A stretch of DNA of 39,238 nt from Desulfobacteraceae bacterium (lineage in GTDB: Bacteria; Desulfobacterota; Desulfobacteria; Desulfobacterales; SURF-7): contig QZKS01000089.1 of NCBI GenBank assembly GCA_003599865.1, forward strand, positions 1 to 39,238. The letters are read 5' to 3'. A program made the translations under genes and the position numbers. The notes under the pieces are model-generated. The model saw only the letters and a list, made by a program, of their open reading frames with translations. It did not search any database and had not been told where the DNA came from. The number at the start of each line of letters is the position of its first letter. Position 1 is the stretch's first letter. Shown here one piece after another: positions 32,301-39,238 of the stretch.

Positions 32301-33427
32301 GGGTCGGTTCCTGACGGCCTGGTTTCATCCGGCTCGATTTTTATCCTGGCCTGGTCTTTCAGGCCCTCGGCTTCCGGGGTGGTGATGACCAGTTCGCCTG
32401 CGGCAAGACCACCGGTTATCTGGGTGAAGCTCCAGTTGGTCTCCCCGATTTCAACCGGTTTCAATACCGCCCGGGAAACGTCGCCGGGCTTCAGGGCCGA
32501 TCCGGCGGCGCAGTATATCTGTTTTTTGCCGTCCCGTTCAATGATGGCCTGGGACGGTACGGAAAGCACGTTCGAAAGAACCATCACCAGTATCTCCACA
32601 TCAGCCGACATTCCCGGTTTGATCCTGGGCTGCGGCTCATTGAAATAAACCCAGACATCCGCCGTGCGGGTTTCGAGCTTGCCGCCGCTCACGATGGGTG
32701 ATATCCGTCTCACATGCCCTTGAAATATCTCCCCGGGGAAGGCGTCAACGGTGATGCTTACGGGCTGATCCGGACGAAGCCGTCCCAGGTCGACCTCATC
32801 GATCGTGGCAAGGACATAGATCTGTTCCGGATGGACGATCATTACGATCCGGGACCCGGGAAGCAGCAGTTCGCCCACTTCGGTATATTTTTGGGCGACA
32901 ACCCCGTCAAAAGGCGTGCGGATGATGGAATATTTCTGTTTCACTTCCGCATCGGCCATGGCCGCATGGTATTGCGCCCGGGCGACCTCATGGGTTCTGC
33001 GGGCCGCATCCAGATCCTGCTGGGCGATCATGCTTTTGTTGAACAGGGCCTCTGCCCGGATTTTGTTTTTTTCCGCCTCCTGGAAGTTGGCCTTGCTTTG
33101 TTCCAGATTGCTTTGGGTCTGTACCGATTCCTCGCTCAGATCGAGCCGGGTGATGATATCCCCGGCTTTGACCCGGTCGCCTTCCCGGACCGGCAGCCTG
33201 ACGACGCGTCCGGTGCGCTGGGCGGACAGGGTGACCTCGATTTCGGATTTGACCGTGGAGGTGGTCGTGGCATTCACGATGACGCGGAGTTCATCCGGTT
33301 TGAGTTCGGTCACCTTGACCGGTATGGCTTTTCCTTCTCCCAGCAACCATAATCCGGCGGCAACGGCCGATCCGACCAACAGCAGCCATAACCATTTTCG
33401 TTTCATCAACCTGCTTTGGGGTTTCAT
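32297..33427 (-). CDS. MacA-like periplasmic adaptor protein
   Basis: The 376-aa membrane-fusion protein has an N-terminal anchor (about 11-28), a barrel-sandwich/lipoyl half-motif (VRLPVREGDRVKAGDIITRLD), an alpha-helical hairpin (about 90-160, SNLEQSKANFQEAEKNKI) and the second lipoyl half (IIRTPFDGVVAQKYTEVGELLLPG). A beta-barrel and membrane-proximal domain follow. It links the ABC permease to the TolC-like channel across the periplasm. It overlaps the TolC-like gene and the ATPase gene by 4 nt each. Confidence 0.93.
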   Translation of the reverse strand: MKPQSRLMKRKWLWLLLVGSAVAAGLWLLGEGKAIPVKVTELKPDELRVIVNATTTSTVKSEIEVTLSAQRTGRVVRLPVREGDRVKAGDIITRLDLSEESVQTQSNLEQSKANFQEAEKNKIRAEALFNKSMIAQQDLDAARRTHEVARAQYHAAMADAEVKQKYSIIRTPFDGVVAQKYTEVGELLLPGSRIVMIVHPEQIYVLATIDEVDLGRLRPDQPVSITVDAFPGEIFQGHVRRISPIVSGGKLETRTADVWVYFNEPQPRIKPGMSADVEILVMVLSNVLSVPSQAIIERDGKKQIYCAAGSALKPGDVSRAVLKPVEIGETNWSFTQITGGLAAGELVITTPEAEGLKDQARIKIEPDETRPSGTDP

Positions 33428-34737
33428 TCCAGAGTTCCTTGTAATTGTTCGCCTTTTCCCATGGCATGCAGAAGTTTCGCCGCGGCAAGCTGAAAATCAT
33501 ACAGGGACTGTACATGGTCGGTTTCGGCTTTGACCGATGATACCTGTGCATCCGTTACATCGATGTAGGGTCCGACCCCTTCCTCATACCGGCCCTGGGC
33601 GATGGCGAAATTTTCCAATGCCTTTTGAAGCGAACTCTCCATCACCTTGATGCGGACTGCCGCACTTTCCATATCCGCATAGTATTGACAGATCTCGATC
33701 AGAATGGTCTGCCGCAGCATGTCCTGCTGCGCCTCGATCAACTGCAGGTCTGATTTTGCCTCGTTCACCCTCCCGTTCGTGAGCCCGCCTTCGTAAAGCG
33801 GAACGGAAAGAGCGATTCCCGCATTCCAGCTGTTTCCGATGTCTCCTTCCAGAATGCCCATTTCAGTGTTTCCGTCGACCCAGTTATAGCTGCCGTTGAG
33901 AGCCAGGACCGGCAAATAATCCGCCTTTTCGGTCCTTACGCGCGCTTCGGCGGCAGCGATATCCGATCCGGCCTTGCGCAGGTCCGGACGGTTTGCCAGG
34001 GCCTCGGCCTTGACTTTTTCCAGGGAAGGGACAGCCGGCCACGTCTCCAGGCTGTCTTCTATTTCAATCGGGCCTTCGGGATCGACCCCCATGGAGTTGT
34101 TCAGCGCCATGCAGCCGATTCGTTTGCGATTGCCGGCGTTGATGAGATCGAGCCGGGCGCTGTTTACCTCCACTTCGGCCCGGGTCACATCAAATATGGG
34201 CTTGGAACCGGCCCGATAAAAGGCTTGGGCTTGTTTCAGATGGTTTTCCGCCTGTTCCCGTGTTTTTCGGGCAAGATGTACAAGCCGTCCGGCCTTCAGC
34301 AGATCAAAATAGGCCTGCTTCACGTTCAGGATCACATCCTGTTTCACCCGCTCCGCATCCAGCTCGGCCGATTGGGTATTCAGGCGGGCTGAATCGCAGG
34401 CGCTGCCGGTCCGGCCGAAGTCATAGATCGTCTGATTGAGGGATAAGGAGGTATGGTAGGTTTTGGTGACGGTGTCGCCAAAGGCCCCGCCGTCCTGGCG
34501 TTCCTCTGTGTATCCTGTACTTGCCGTTACCTGGGGCAGATAGTGGGAGACGGCTTGCTGTTCACGGCCCTTTCCGGCCTCCACACCCGAGGCGGCAATC
34601 CGCATACTCGGATGGTTTTTCAGCGCCGTGTCGATACAATCGCCAAGGCTGCGTTTGTCTTCCGTCATCCCCGGCCGGACCGATAGAACGAACATCTGAA
34701 TCAGAACAACCGATAATCCAATCCATTTTAATTGCAT
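33424..34737 (-). CDS. TolC-family outer membrane channel
   Basis: The 437-aa protein has a signal peptide (about 1-25) and two OEP repeats of long helices and short strands. The first starts at about residue 30 (LGDCIDTALKNHPSMRIAASGVEAGKG) and the second near 240 (LANRPDLRKAGSDIAAAEARVRTEKADYLPVLALNGSY). It ends in a conserved DVTDAQVSSVKAETDHVQSL helix. It is the outer membrane exit duct of the tripartite ABC pump and first gene of the four-gene operon. A weak ribosome site precedes the ATG. Confidence 0.93.
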   Translation of the reverse strand: MQLKWIGLSVVLIQMFVLSVRPGMTEDKRSLGDCIDTALKNHPSMRIAASGVEAGKGREQQAVSHYLPQVTASTGYTEERQDGGAFGDTVTKTYHTSLSLNQTIYDFGRTGSACDSARLNTQSAELDAERVKQDVILNVKQAYFDLLKAGRLVHLARKTREQAENHLKQAQAFYRAGSKPIFDVTRAEVEVNSARLDLINAGNRKRIGCMALNNSMGVDPEGPIEIEDSLETWPAVPSLEKVKAEALANRPDLRKAGSDIAAAEARVRTEKADYLPVLALNGSYNWVDGNTEMGILEGDIGNSWNAGIALSVPLYEGGLTNGRVNEAKSDLQLIEAQQDMLRQTILIEICQYYADMESAAVRIKVMESSLQKALENFAIAQGRYEEGVGPYIDVTDAQVSSVKAETDHVQSLYDFQLAAAKLLHAMGKGEQLQGTLE

Positions 34738-34953
34738 GGTAAATCCGCTCGCTTTCCTGTTTTACCGAATCTATAGGAAAGAGCGGAATGGATCAAGAAC
34801 TTTAAGAAAAGTCGGGAAAACGGTAAATATCCGGAAACGATCTTGCCTTTGATGATTACTTTTGTTAATGAATAAAATATATTAGCCAATTCCGTATCCA
34901 TATGACCGGGTTGGCTGATGGCGGATGTCAAAAACATAAGGATTTCATAACAA
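34738..34953. other. Divergent intergenic region
   Basis: This 216-nt gap separates the divergent TolC-like operon and MBL-fold gene and must hold promoters for both. I could not pick convincing -35/-10 pairs or a dyad operator. Confidence 0.4.
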
Positions 34954-35847
34954 ATGGAAGAAACGAAAATCGGCCCCATACAAATGCTGCGCGGTCCAAA
35001 CAAGGGCAAGTATCCTCACTGCCATTCATTGTATATTGAAGGGGCCGGTGTGCTCATCGATCCGGCTTCGGACAGGGAAAGGCTTGTGCGCCTTCGGGAA
35101 GAAGAGGGCGTTCGCATGATCTGGCTGACACACTGGCATGAGGACCATCTCATGCACTGGGACCTGTTCTCAGACGTGCCTCTCTGGATCGGCCGCCTGG
35201 ATGCGCCGCCGCTTTTGGATATGGAGACTTTTCTGGACTGGTATAACATGGACCGGCCAACGAATCTCCATCTGAGGGATATGTGGCGTTCTATTTTGAA
35301 GGAGCAGTTTCATTACATGCCCAGAACGCCCGATCGGCTGCTGGATGATGGGGAAATGATTGACCTCAACGGAATCCGGGTCAAGGTGATCCATTCTCCG
35401 GGCCATACCCCCGGCCATCTGGCGTTCTGGTTCCCGGATCATGAAATTGTTTTTCTGGGTGATTATGACCTGACACCATTCGGGCCCTGGTATGGGGATC
35501 GGCATTCCTCCATAAACCAAACTCTGGCGTCGGCCGAAATCCTGCGAAATTTACCGGCAAGCACCTGGTTTACCTGTCACGAGACCGGTATTTTTTACGG
35601 CGATACGCAAGCTTTGTGGGACCGGTATCTTGCCGTTATCGACCGGCGCGAGGAAAGATTATTGGAATATTTAGGCAGTCCCAGAACAATGGAGGATATT
35701 ATCGGTCAGTGGATTGTTTACGGAAAGCCTCGCGAACCAAAGGATTATTTTATTTTTGGTGAACGTTCCATCATGGACAAACACCTGGAACGGCTCAAGG
35801 GTCATAGAAAAATCTACCAGGACGGAGCATATTATTGTATCCGGTAA
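34954..35847 (+). CDS. MBL-fold metallo-hydrolase
   Basis: The 297-aa protein carries the metallo-beta-lactamase signature LTHWHEDHL (His60, His62, Asp64, His65), then HSPGHTPGHL (His151), FLGDYD (Asp170) and TCHETG (His209). This is a full set of residues for a two-metal hydrolase centre. The C-terminal 80 residues are helical, as in glyoxalase II-like and lactonase-like members. The substrate is unknown. It has no signal peptide and so is cytoplasmic. AAGGA lies upstream of the ATG. It is a single gene divergent from the export operon. Confidence 0.9.
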   Translation: MEETKIGPIQMLRGPNKGKYPHCHSLYIEGAGVLIDPASDRERLVRLREEEGVRMIWLTHWHEDHLMHWDLFSDVPLWIGRLDAPPLLDMETFLDWYNMDRPTNLHLRDMWRSILKEQFHYMPRTPDRLLDDGEMIDLNGIRVKVIHSPGHTPGHLAFWFPDHEIVFLGDYDLTPFGPWYGDRHSSINQTLASAEILRNLPASTWFTCHETGIFYGDTQALWDRYLAVIDRREERLLEYLGSPRTMEDIIGQWIVYGKPREPKDYFIFGERSIMDKHLERLKGHRKIYQDGAYYCIR

Positions 35848-36061
35848 AATTTTCGCCCCGTATAGAACCTATGGTTTCTATTCTATGCTGGATGAAAAAA
35901 ATCGGTTTTTTTGAAAAAAGTGAGTACAGATTATTTTTTGTTTTTTTGATCCCGAATCTGTGATAAGTGTATGTCAAATCGATTACCTGCACCTGATTTG
36001 GAAAAATCCAACCACTCCCATTCTGATCGCGACTGCGGATTTAGCTGGAAAACCGATGGAT
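35848..36061. other. AT-rich gene-free stretch with A/T hairpin
   Basis: No gene is seen. Seven A (35895-35901), TCGG and seven T (35906-35912) could fold as an A/U hairpin ending in Us after the MBL gene, a weak terminator at best. ACAGATT and AATCTGT form a further loose inverted repeat near 35927-35961. Confidence 0.4.
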
Positions 36062-36089
36062 AATTGCCTGATTTCCTGTATCGGCAATT
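36062..36089. promoter_or_regulatory. Inverted repeat, possible enhancer-binding site
   Basis: AATTGCC (36062-36068) and GGCAATT (36083-36089) are perfect 7-bp arms 14 nt apart, about 80 nt upstream of the transcription start predicted from the sigma-54 site. This position suits an activator of the NtrC family. Confidence 0.4.
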
Positions 36090-36132
36090 TTTCGTGATAA
36101 ATCGTATGGCATGTCTGTCAGACCATTGTGAT

Positions 36133-36149
36133 TTGGCAATTGTTTTGCA
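36133..36149 (+). promoter_or_regulatory. Sigma-54 (-24/-12) promoter
   Basis: TTGGCA-N6-TTGCA has both invariant dinucleotides (GG 36135-36136, GC 36147-36148) at exact spacing. It lies 52 nt before the start codon of the Gly-rich membrane protein and predicts transcription from about 36160. Confidence 0.65.
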
Positions 36150-36200
36150 TGTCATATTTTATGACCAGCCGTCATACATCGAATTCAAAAGGAGATGAAT

Positions 36201-36533
36201 ATGCGTTTTGCTCAAAATAGCATCGTTGTCATGTTGGTCATATGCTTGGTAAATTTCTCCATGCAGCCGATTTTACACGCCGAACCGGCTGAATCCCCAA
36301 AGGATTCAAAAATAACCGCCAACCCGCCGGAAATGATGACCTCGGCCGAGGAAACCTTGCCGATAGAGACGGTGAAAGAAACCGGAATCAGCAAATGGGT
36401 ATGGATCGGTCTGGGTGTTCTGGTGGTGGGCGGCGCTGCCGCAATGGCATCCGGTGGCGGTGGCGGCGGCGACGATGGAACTTCCACACCGGCAGCCACA
36501 TCCAATGAAGGGAATGTTGCAGTAACCTGGTGA
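36201..36533 (+). CDS. Small exported protein with Gly-rich membrane segment
   Basis: The 110-aa protein has a signal peptide (about 1-27, cleavage after LHA), an acidic/Pro linker and a membrane segment (KWVWIGLGVLVVGGAAAMA, 65-83). Six glycines and a short Ser/Thr tail follow. I start it at ATG 36201, which has AGGAG 8 nt upstream; an ATG 6 nt earlier is inside the ribosome site region. No function can be named. Small proteins of this build are placed directly before large Ig-repeat lipoproteins, as here (53-nt gap), and may be surface or export partners. Transcribed from a likely sigma-54 promoter. Confidence 0.7.
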   Translation: MRFAQNSIVVMLVICLVNFSMQPILHAEPAESPKDSKITANPPEMMTSAEETLPIETVKETGISKWVWIGLGVLVVGGAAAMASGGGGGGDDGTSTPAATSNEGNVAVTW

Positions 36534-36586
36534 AATTTTATGACCTGTGTCGGCTAATTTATTTTCAAGTGCAATAGGGTGATGCG

Positions 36587-39238
36587 ATGCGACGCGAAAA
36601 ATTGCTTACGGGAAAATTGATTCTGTTTTTTGTTTCCCTGCTATTTCTGATTTTGAGTGCTTGCAGCAACAATCCGGATTCTTCTGAATCAGAGACCGAC
36701 GGATCGGGCAGGGTTTCTCTCAGCATCCGCTGGTTGAATTCCACGAACCAGGAAATGGCGGTGCTGAATCCGGATGGAACCCTGAACTGCGCAGAAAGCG
36801 GTATTGTAAGAATTCATGCCGAAATATATGACGCCGAAGACCTTTTCCTGGCCGACAGCGGAGCGGATGGGTGGGACTGTGAACATCATTCGGGTCTGAT
36901 TGAGGGGGTTTCTTCCGGTACCGGTTATAAGCTTGTGATTTACGGCAAGGATGAGCAGGGCAATATCCTGTATCGCGGCGAGCAGGCGAATATCACCGTT
37001 GTCGAAGGGCAGACAACCCCACTTGAGAAAGTGGAAGCGTTCAGTTTTGTAACCGAACTGCTGGAACCGGCGCATCAGGAAACCGTCACAAACGGTGCGT
37101 TTACCCTTCATTGGAGCGATACTCCGGGGGCCACGCAGTACCGGGTTTTAATATCCCCTAACCGTGATCTCAGCTCCCCTGTCATTGATACAGTCACAAC
37201 CGCCACCACCTTTTCCCCTACCGGTCTTGTCACGGATTTTATCTATTACTGGGGGGTTTCCGTCATGGATCAATGGGGAAATGAAGGTCTGCCGACCGAT
37301 CCTTTCATATTGATCATCAAAACAGGTGTGAATTTCCCCCCGGAAATGGAAGCCATCGGAAACAAAGCTATTCCGGAAGGGGAAATCCTGATTATCGCCG
37401 TCAGGGCAAGTGACCCGGATGGGGACAGTCTGGTTTTTTCCACCGGAAATCTGCCGGACGGCGCTAGGTTCGATCCGGCGACCGGCCAGTTCGTCTGGAC
37501 ACCGTATTATCATCAGGGCGGCAGGTCATACCCGGATATCTTGTTCCGGGTCACCGACAACGGTACTCCGGCGATGAGCGACAGTGAAACGATCACCATC
37601 ACCGTGGGTGACATCGGCGTGAATCATCCTCCGGAACTGAACCAGATCGGATCCAAAACAGTATTGGAAAACAGCACGCTGCAATTCACCATATCAGCGG
37701 CTGATCCGGATGTCGGCAGTGATGACGGTATTACGTATGCTGCGGGCAATCTTCCGGAAGGAGCTGTTTTTGACCCCCTGACCAGGATATTCTCCTGGAC
37801 ACCCGGGTATAAACAATCCGGTTCCTACCGGAATGTTCTGTTCACGGCAACGGATGACGGCACCCCTCCCATGAGCGACAGCGAAGCCATTACCATCACG
37901 GTGGGGAATGTCAACCGGCCTCCTGTTCTGGCTGAGATCGGAAACCAGAATGCAATTGAAGGTGTTGAACTGGAACTGATCATCACCGGAAAGGACCCGG
38001 ATGGGGATTCCTTAACCTATACCGCTGTTTCCGAAGGAGCTGATGCGCTGCCTTCGGGCTGGGATTTTGATGCGGACACGCAAAGGTTCAGCTGGACTCC
38101 CGGTTTCGAAGAGGACGGCAACTATCAGGTTACGTTTGCGGTAACCGACTCCGGTTCGCCGCGCTATGAGGATGCAAAAACCATTACGATTTCGGTCGGA
38201 GATGTGAATCGCTCACCGGTCTTATCGCCGATCGGAAACAAAACGGTAAATGAGGGTTCCACATTGTCTTTTACCATTACGGCGACGGATCCGGAGGGTG
38301 ACAGCCTGAGTTACTCGGCGGCAAATCTGCCTGCCGGTGCAAGTTTTAACCCGGTGTCCCAGCGGTTCACCTGGACGCCTGGTTATGATATGGCCGGATC
38401 GTACAATAATGTCCGGTTTACGGTAACAGACGACGGGGTTCCTTCCCTGAGCGAAAGCAGGAGTATTGCCATTACGGTTGTAAACGTGAATCGTCCGCCG
38501 AATCTCAATCCCATAGGAGACAGAACGGTAGGTGAGGGGACTGAAATTTCATTTGCCATAACAGCCGCTGACCCGGATGGCGGCAGTCTGACTTACTCGG
38601 CGACAGGCCTGCCTGCCGGCGCAAGTTTTAACACCGCCACTCAGGTATTCCGATGGATACCGTCATTTGATGCATCAGGAGAGTATGATATCGGATTTAC
38701 CGTTGCCGACAGCGGTTCACCGAGCCTCAAGGACTCGGAAACCATTACCATTACCGTCGTGAATCAAAACGGACAGCCGGAACTGGAACCGATCGGGGAT
38801 AAAACCATCTCTGAAAACAGCACGCTTTCCTTTACCATTCTGGCCGTTGATCCTGACGACAAGGATAAGTTGACCTATGCCGCTACCTCCGATGAACTGC
38901 CTTCCGGTTGGAAGTTCGATGCGGGAAAGCGAAAATTCACCTGGACTCCTGATTCTGATGATTCCGGCAGCTATGATGTGACGTTTACCGTAACAGATGA
39001 CGGTAAACCCAGTCGGAGCGATTCGGAAACCATCACCATCACTGTTCTCAATGTAAACAATTCGCCGGTTCTCAGCTCCATTGGGGATAAGATGTTGAAT
39101 GAAAATGAGACGCTGAGCTTTACCTTATCGGCGACAGATCCTGACGGAGACGATCTGACTTACTCGGCAACCGGCCTGCCGTCCGGAGCGTCCCTGAATC
39201 CGTCGACCGGAGTTTTCAACTGGGCCACGGACTATGGT
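36587..39238 (+). CDS. Large Ig/cadherin-repeat surface lipoprotein (3' end outside window)
   Basis: The frame is open from ATG 36587 to the end of the window (884 codons). A lipoprotein signal ends in LSAC (Cys26). A fibronectin-III-like region lies at about 160-245 (FTLHWSDTPGATQYRVLI). At least seven Ig/cadherin-like units of 91-98 residues follow, each opening with N-x-PP/SP...IG and containing DPDGDxLxY, LPxGAxF, FxWTP and a final SETITITV strand. Units start at 37331, 37622, 37913, 38207, 38489, 38762 and 39056 (the last incomplete). The Asp-rich DPDGD loops probably bind calcium. It is likely a long, rod-like adhesin anchored by lipid. There is only a weak ribosome site (AGGGTGATG). 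Confidence 0.85.
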   Translation, partial: MRREKLLTGKLILFFVSLLFLILSACSNNPDSSESETDGSGRVSLSIRWLNSTNQEMAVLNPDGTLNCAESGIVRIHAEIYDAEDLFLADSGADGWDCEHHSGLIEGVSSGTGYKLVIYGKDEQGNILYRGEQANITVVEGQTTPLEKVEAFSFVTELLEPAHQETVTNGAFTLHWSDTPGATQYRVLISPNRDLSSPVIDTVTTATTFSPTGLVTDFIYYWGVSVMDQWGNEGLPTDPFILIIKTGVNFPPEMEAIGNKAIPEGEILIIAVRASDPDGDSLVFSTGNLPDGARFDPATGQFVWTPYYHQGGRSYPDILFRVTDNGTPAMSDSETITITVGDIGVNHPPELNQIGSKTVLENSTLQFTISAADPDVGSDDGITYAAGNLPEGAVFDPLTRIFSWTPGYKQSGSYRNVLFTATDDGTPPMSDSEAITITVGNVNRPPVLAEIGNQNAIEGVELELIITGKDPDGDSLTYTAVSEGADALPSGWDFDADTQRFSWTPGFEEDGNYQVTFAVTDSGSPRYEDAKTITISVGDVNRSPVLSPIGNKTVNEGSTLSFTITATDPEGDSLSYSAANLPAGASFNPVSQRFTWTPGYDMAGSYNNVRFTVTDDGVPSLSESRSIAITVVNVNRPPNLNPIGDRTVGEGTEISFAITAADPDGGSLTYSATGLPAGASFNTATQVFRWIPSFDASGEYDIGFTVADSGSPSLKDSETITITVVNQNGQPELEPIGDKTISENSTLSFTILAVDPDDKDKLTYAATSDELPSGWKFDAGKRKFTWTPDSDDSGSYDVTFTVTDDGKPSRSDSETITITVLNVNNSPVLSSIGDKMLNENETLSFTLSATDPDGDDLTYSATGLPSGASLNPSTGVFNWATDYG
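37331..39238 (+). repeat. Seven Ig/cadherin-like coding repeats
   Basis: Direct repeats of 273-294 nt encode the domains of the lipoprotein. They are similar in protein sequence but clearly diverged in DNA, so the array is old rather than recently amplified. The last unit is cut by the window edge. Confidence 0.85.

Noticed and set aside
37331-39238. CRISPR-like or satellite repeat array
   Set aside because: The periodicity is of protein domains (273-294 nt, diverged DNA, unbroken frame), not short identical repeats with spacers.

Overview
The window (39.2 kb) looks like chromosome of a Gram-negative, probably anaerobic bacterium, most likely a Desulfobacterota (deltaproteobacterial) lineage. 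The grounds are an outer membrane gene set (OmpA, TolC, OpgG/OpgH, lipoboxes), -24/-12 (sigma-54) promoter motifs, a class I cyclic-di-GMP (GEMM-I) riboswitch, a NikKL-type nickel/cobalt ECF transporter, an orphan molybdopterin oxidoreductase and large Ig-repeat lipoproteins. This placement is inference from gene content only. No rRNA, tRNA, CRISPR array, transposase or phage structural gene was seen.

Left part (about 1-12450, + strand): an envelope and general-stress island. It holds a CsbD-like mini-protein, four small membrane proteins of the YqjD/ElaB-YqjE-DUF3618 kind, a large-subunit catalase (KatE), a 5'-truncated DUF4112 gene, a lipoprotein with three Ig-like repeats and an ice-binding-like domain, an OmpA-family porin, a DAO-type FAD oxidoreductase, a cardiolipin-synthase-like phospholipase D protein and a second, membrane-anchored FAD oxidoreductase. 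By eye, katE, the DAO oxidoreductase and the cardiolipin synthase are richer in GCG/CGC codons than their neighbours, which suggests acquired cassettes. There are traces of rearrangement: a 50-bp copy of the 3' end of the YqjD-like gene lies 422 bp downstream, and the DUF4112 and CsbD genes are fragments.

Middle (12450-22700): a sigma-70-type promoter, a GEMM-I riboswitch and a hairpin that can hide the start codon precede an exported protein of unknown function. A PRC-barrel protein with a near-consensus sigma-54 promoter, and the opgGH operon for osmoregulated periplasmic glucans, follow on the - strand. Next is an unusual - strand operon: a DHH-like phosphoesterase domain fused to a degenerate CPBP-type membrane protease, a possible 48-aa peptide with ATGA-type overlaps on both sides, a fatty-acyl-AMP ligase, and a possible 47-aa peptide overlapping its end. 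I regard this as the best candidate for an undescribed system.

Right (22700-39238): a structured leader with two T-tailed hairpins precedes a complete Ni/Co ECF operon (NikK, NikL, a small membrane protein, CbiM, CbiQ, double CbiO with a His-rich tail). A perfect palindrome separates it from a molybdopterin oxidoreductase. A convergent four-gene TolC/MacA/ABC export operon with 4-nt overlaps follows on the - strand, then an MBL-fold hydrolase. Last, a sigma-54 promoter precedes a small Gly-rich membrane protein and a large cadherin/Ig-repeat lipoprotein that runs off the window.
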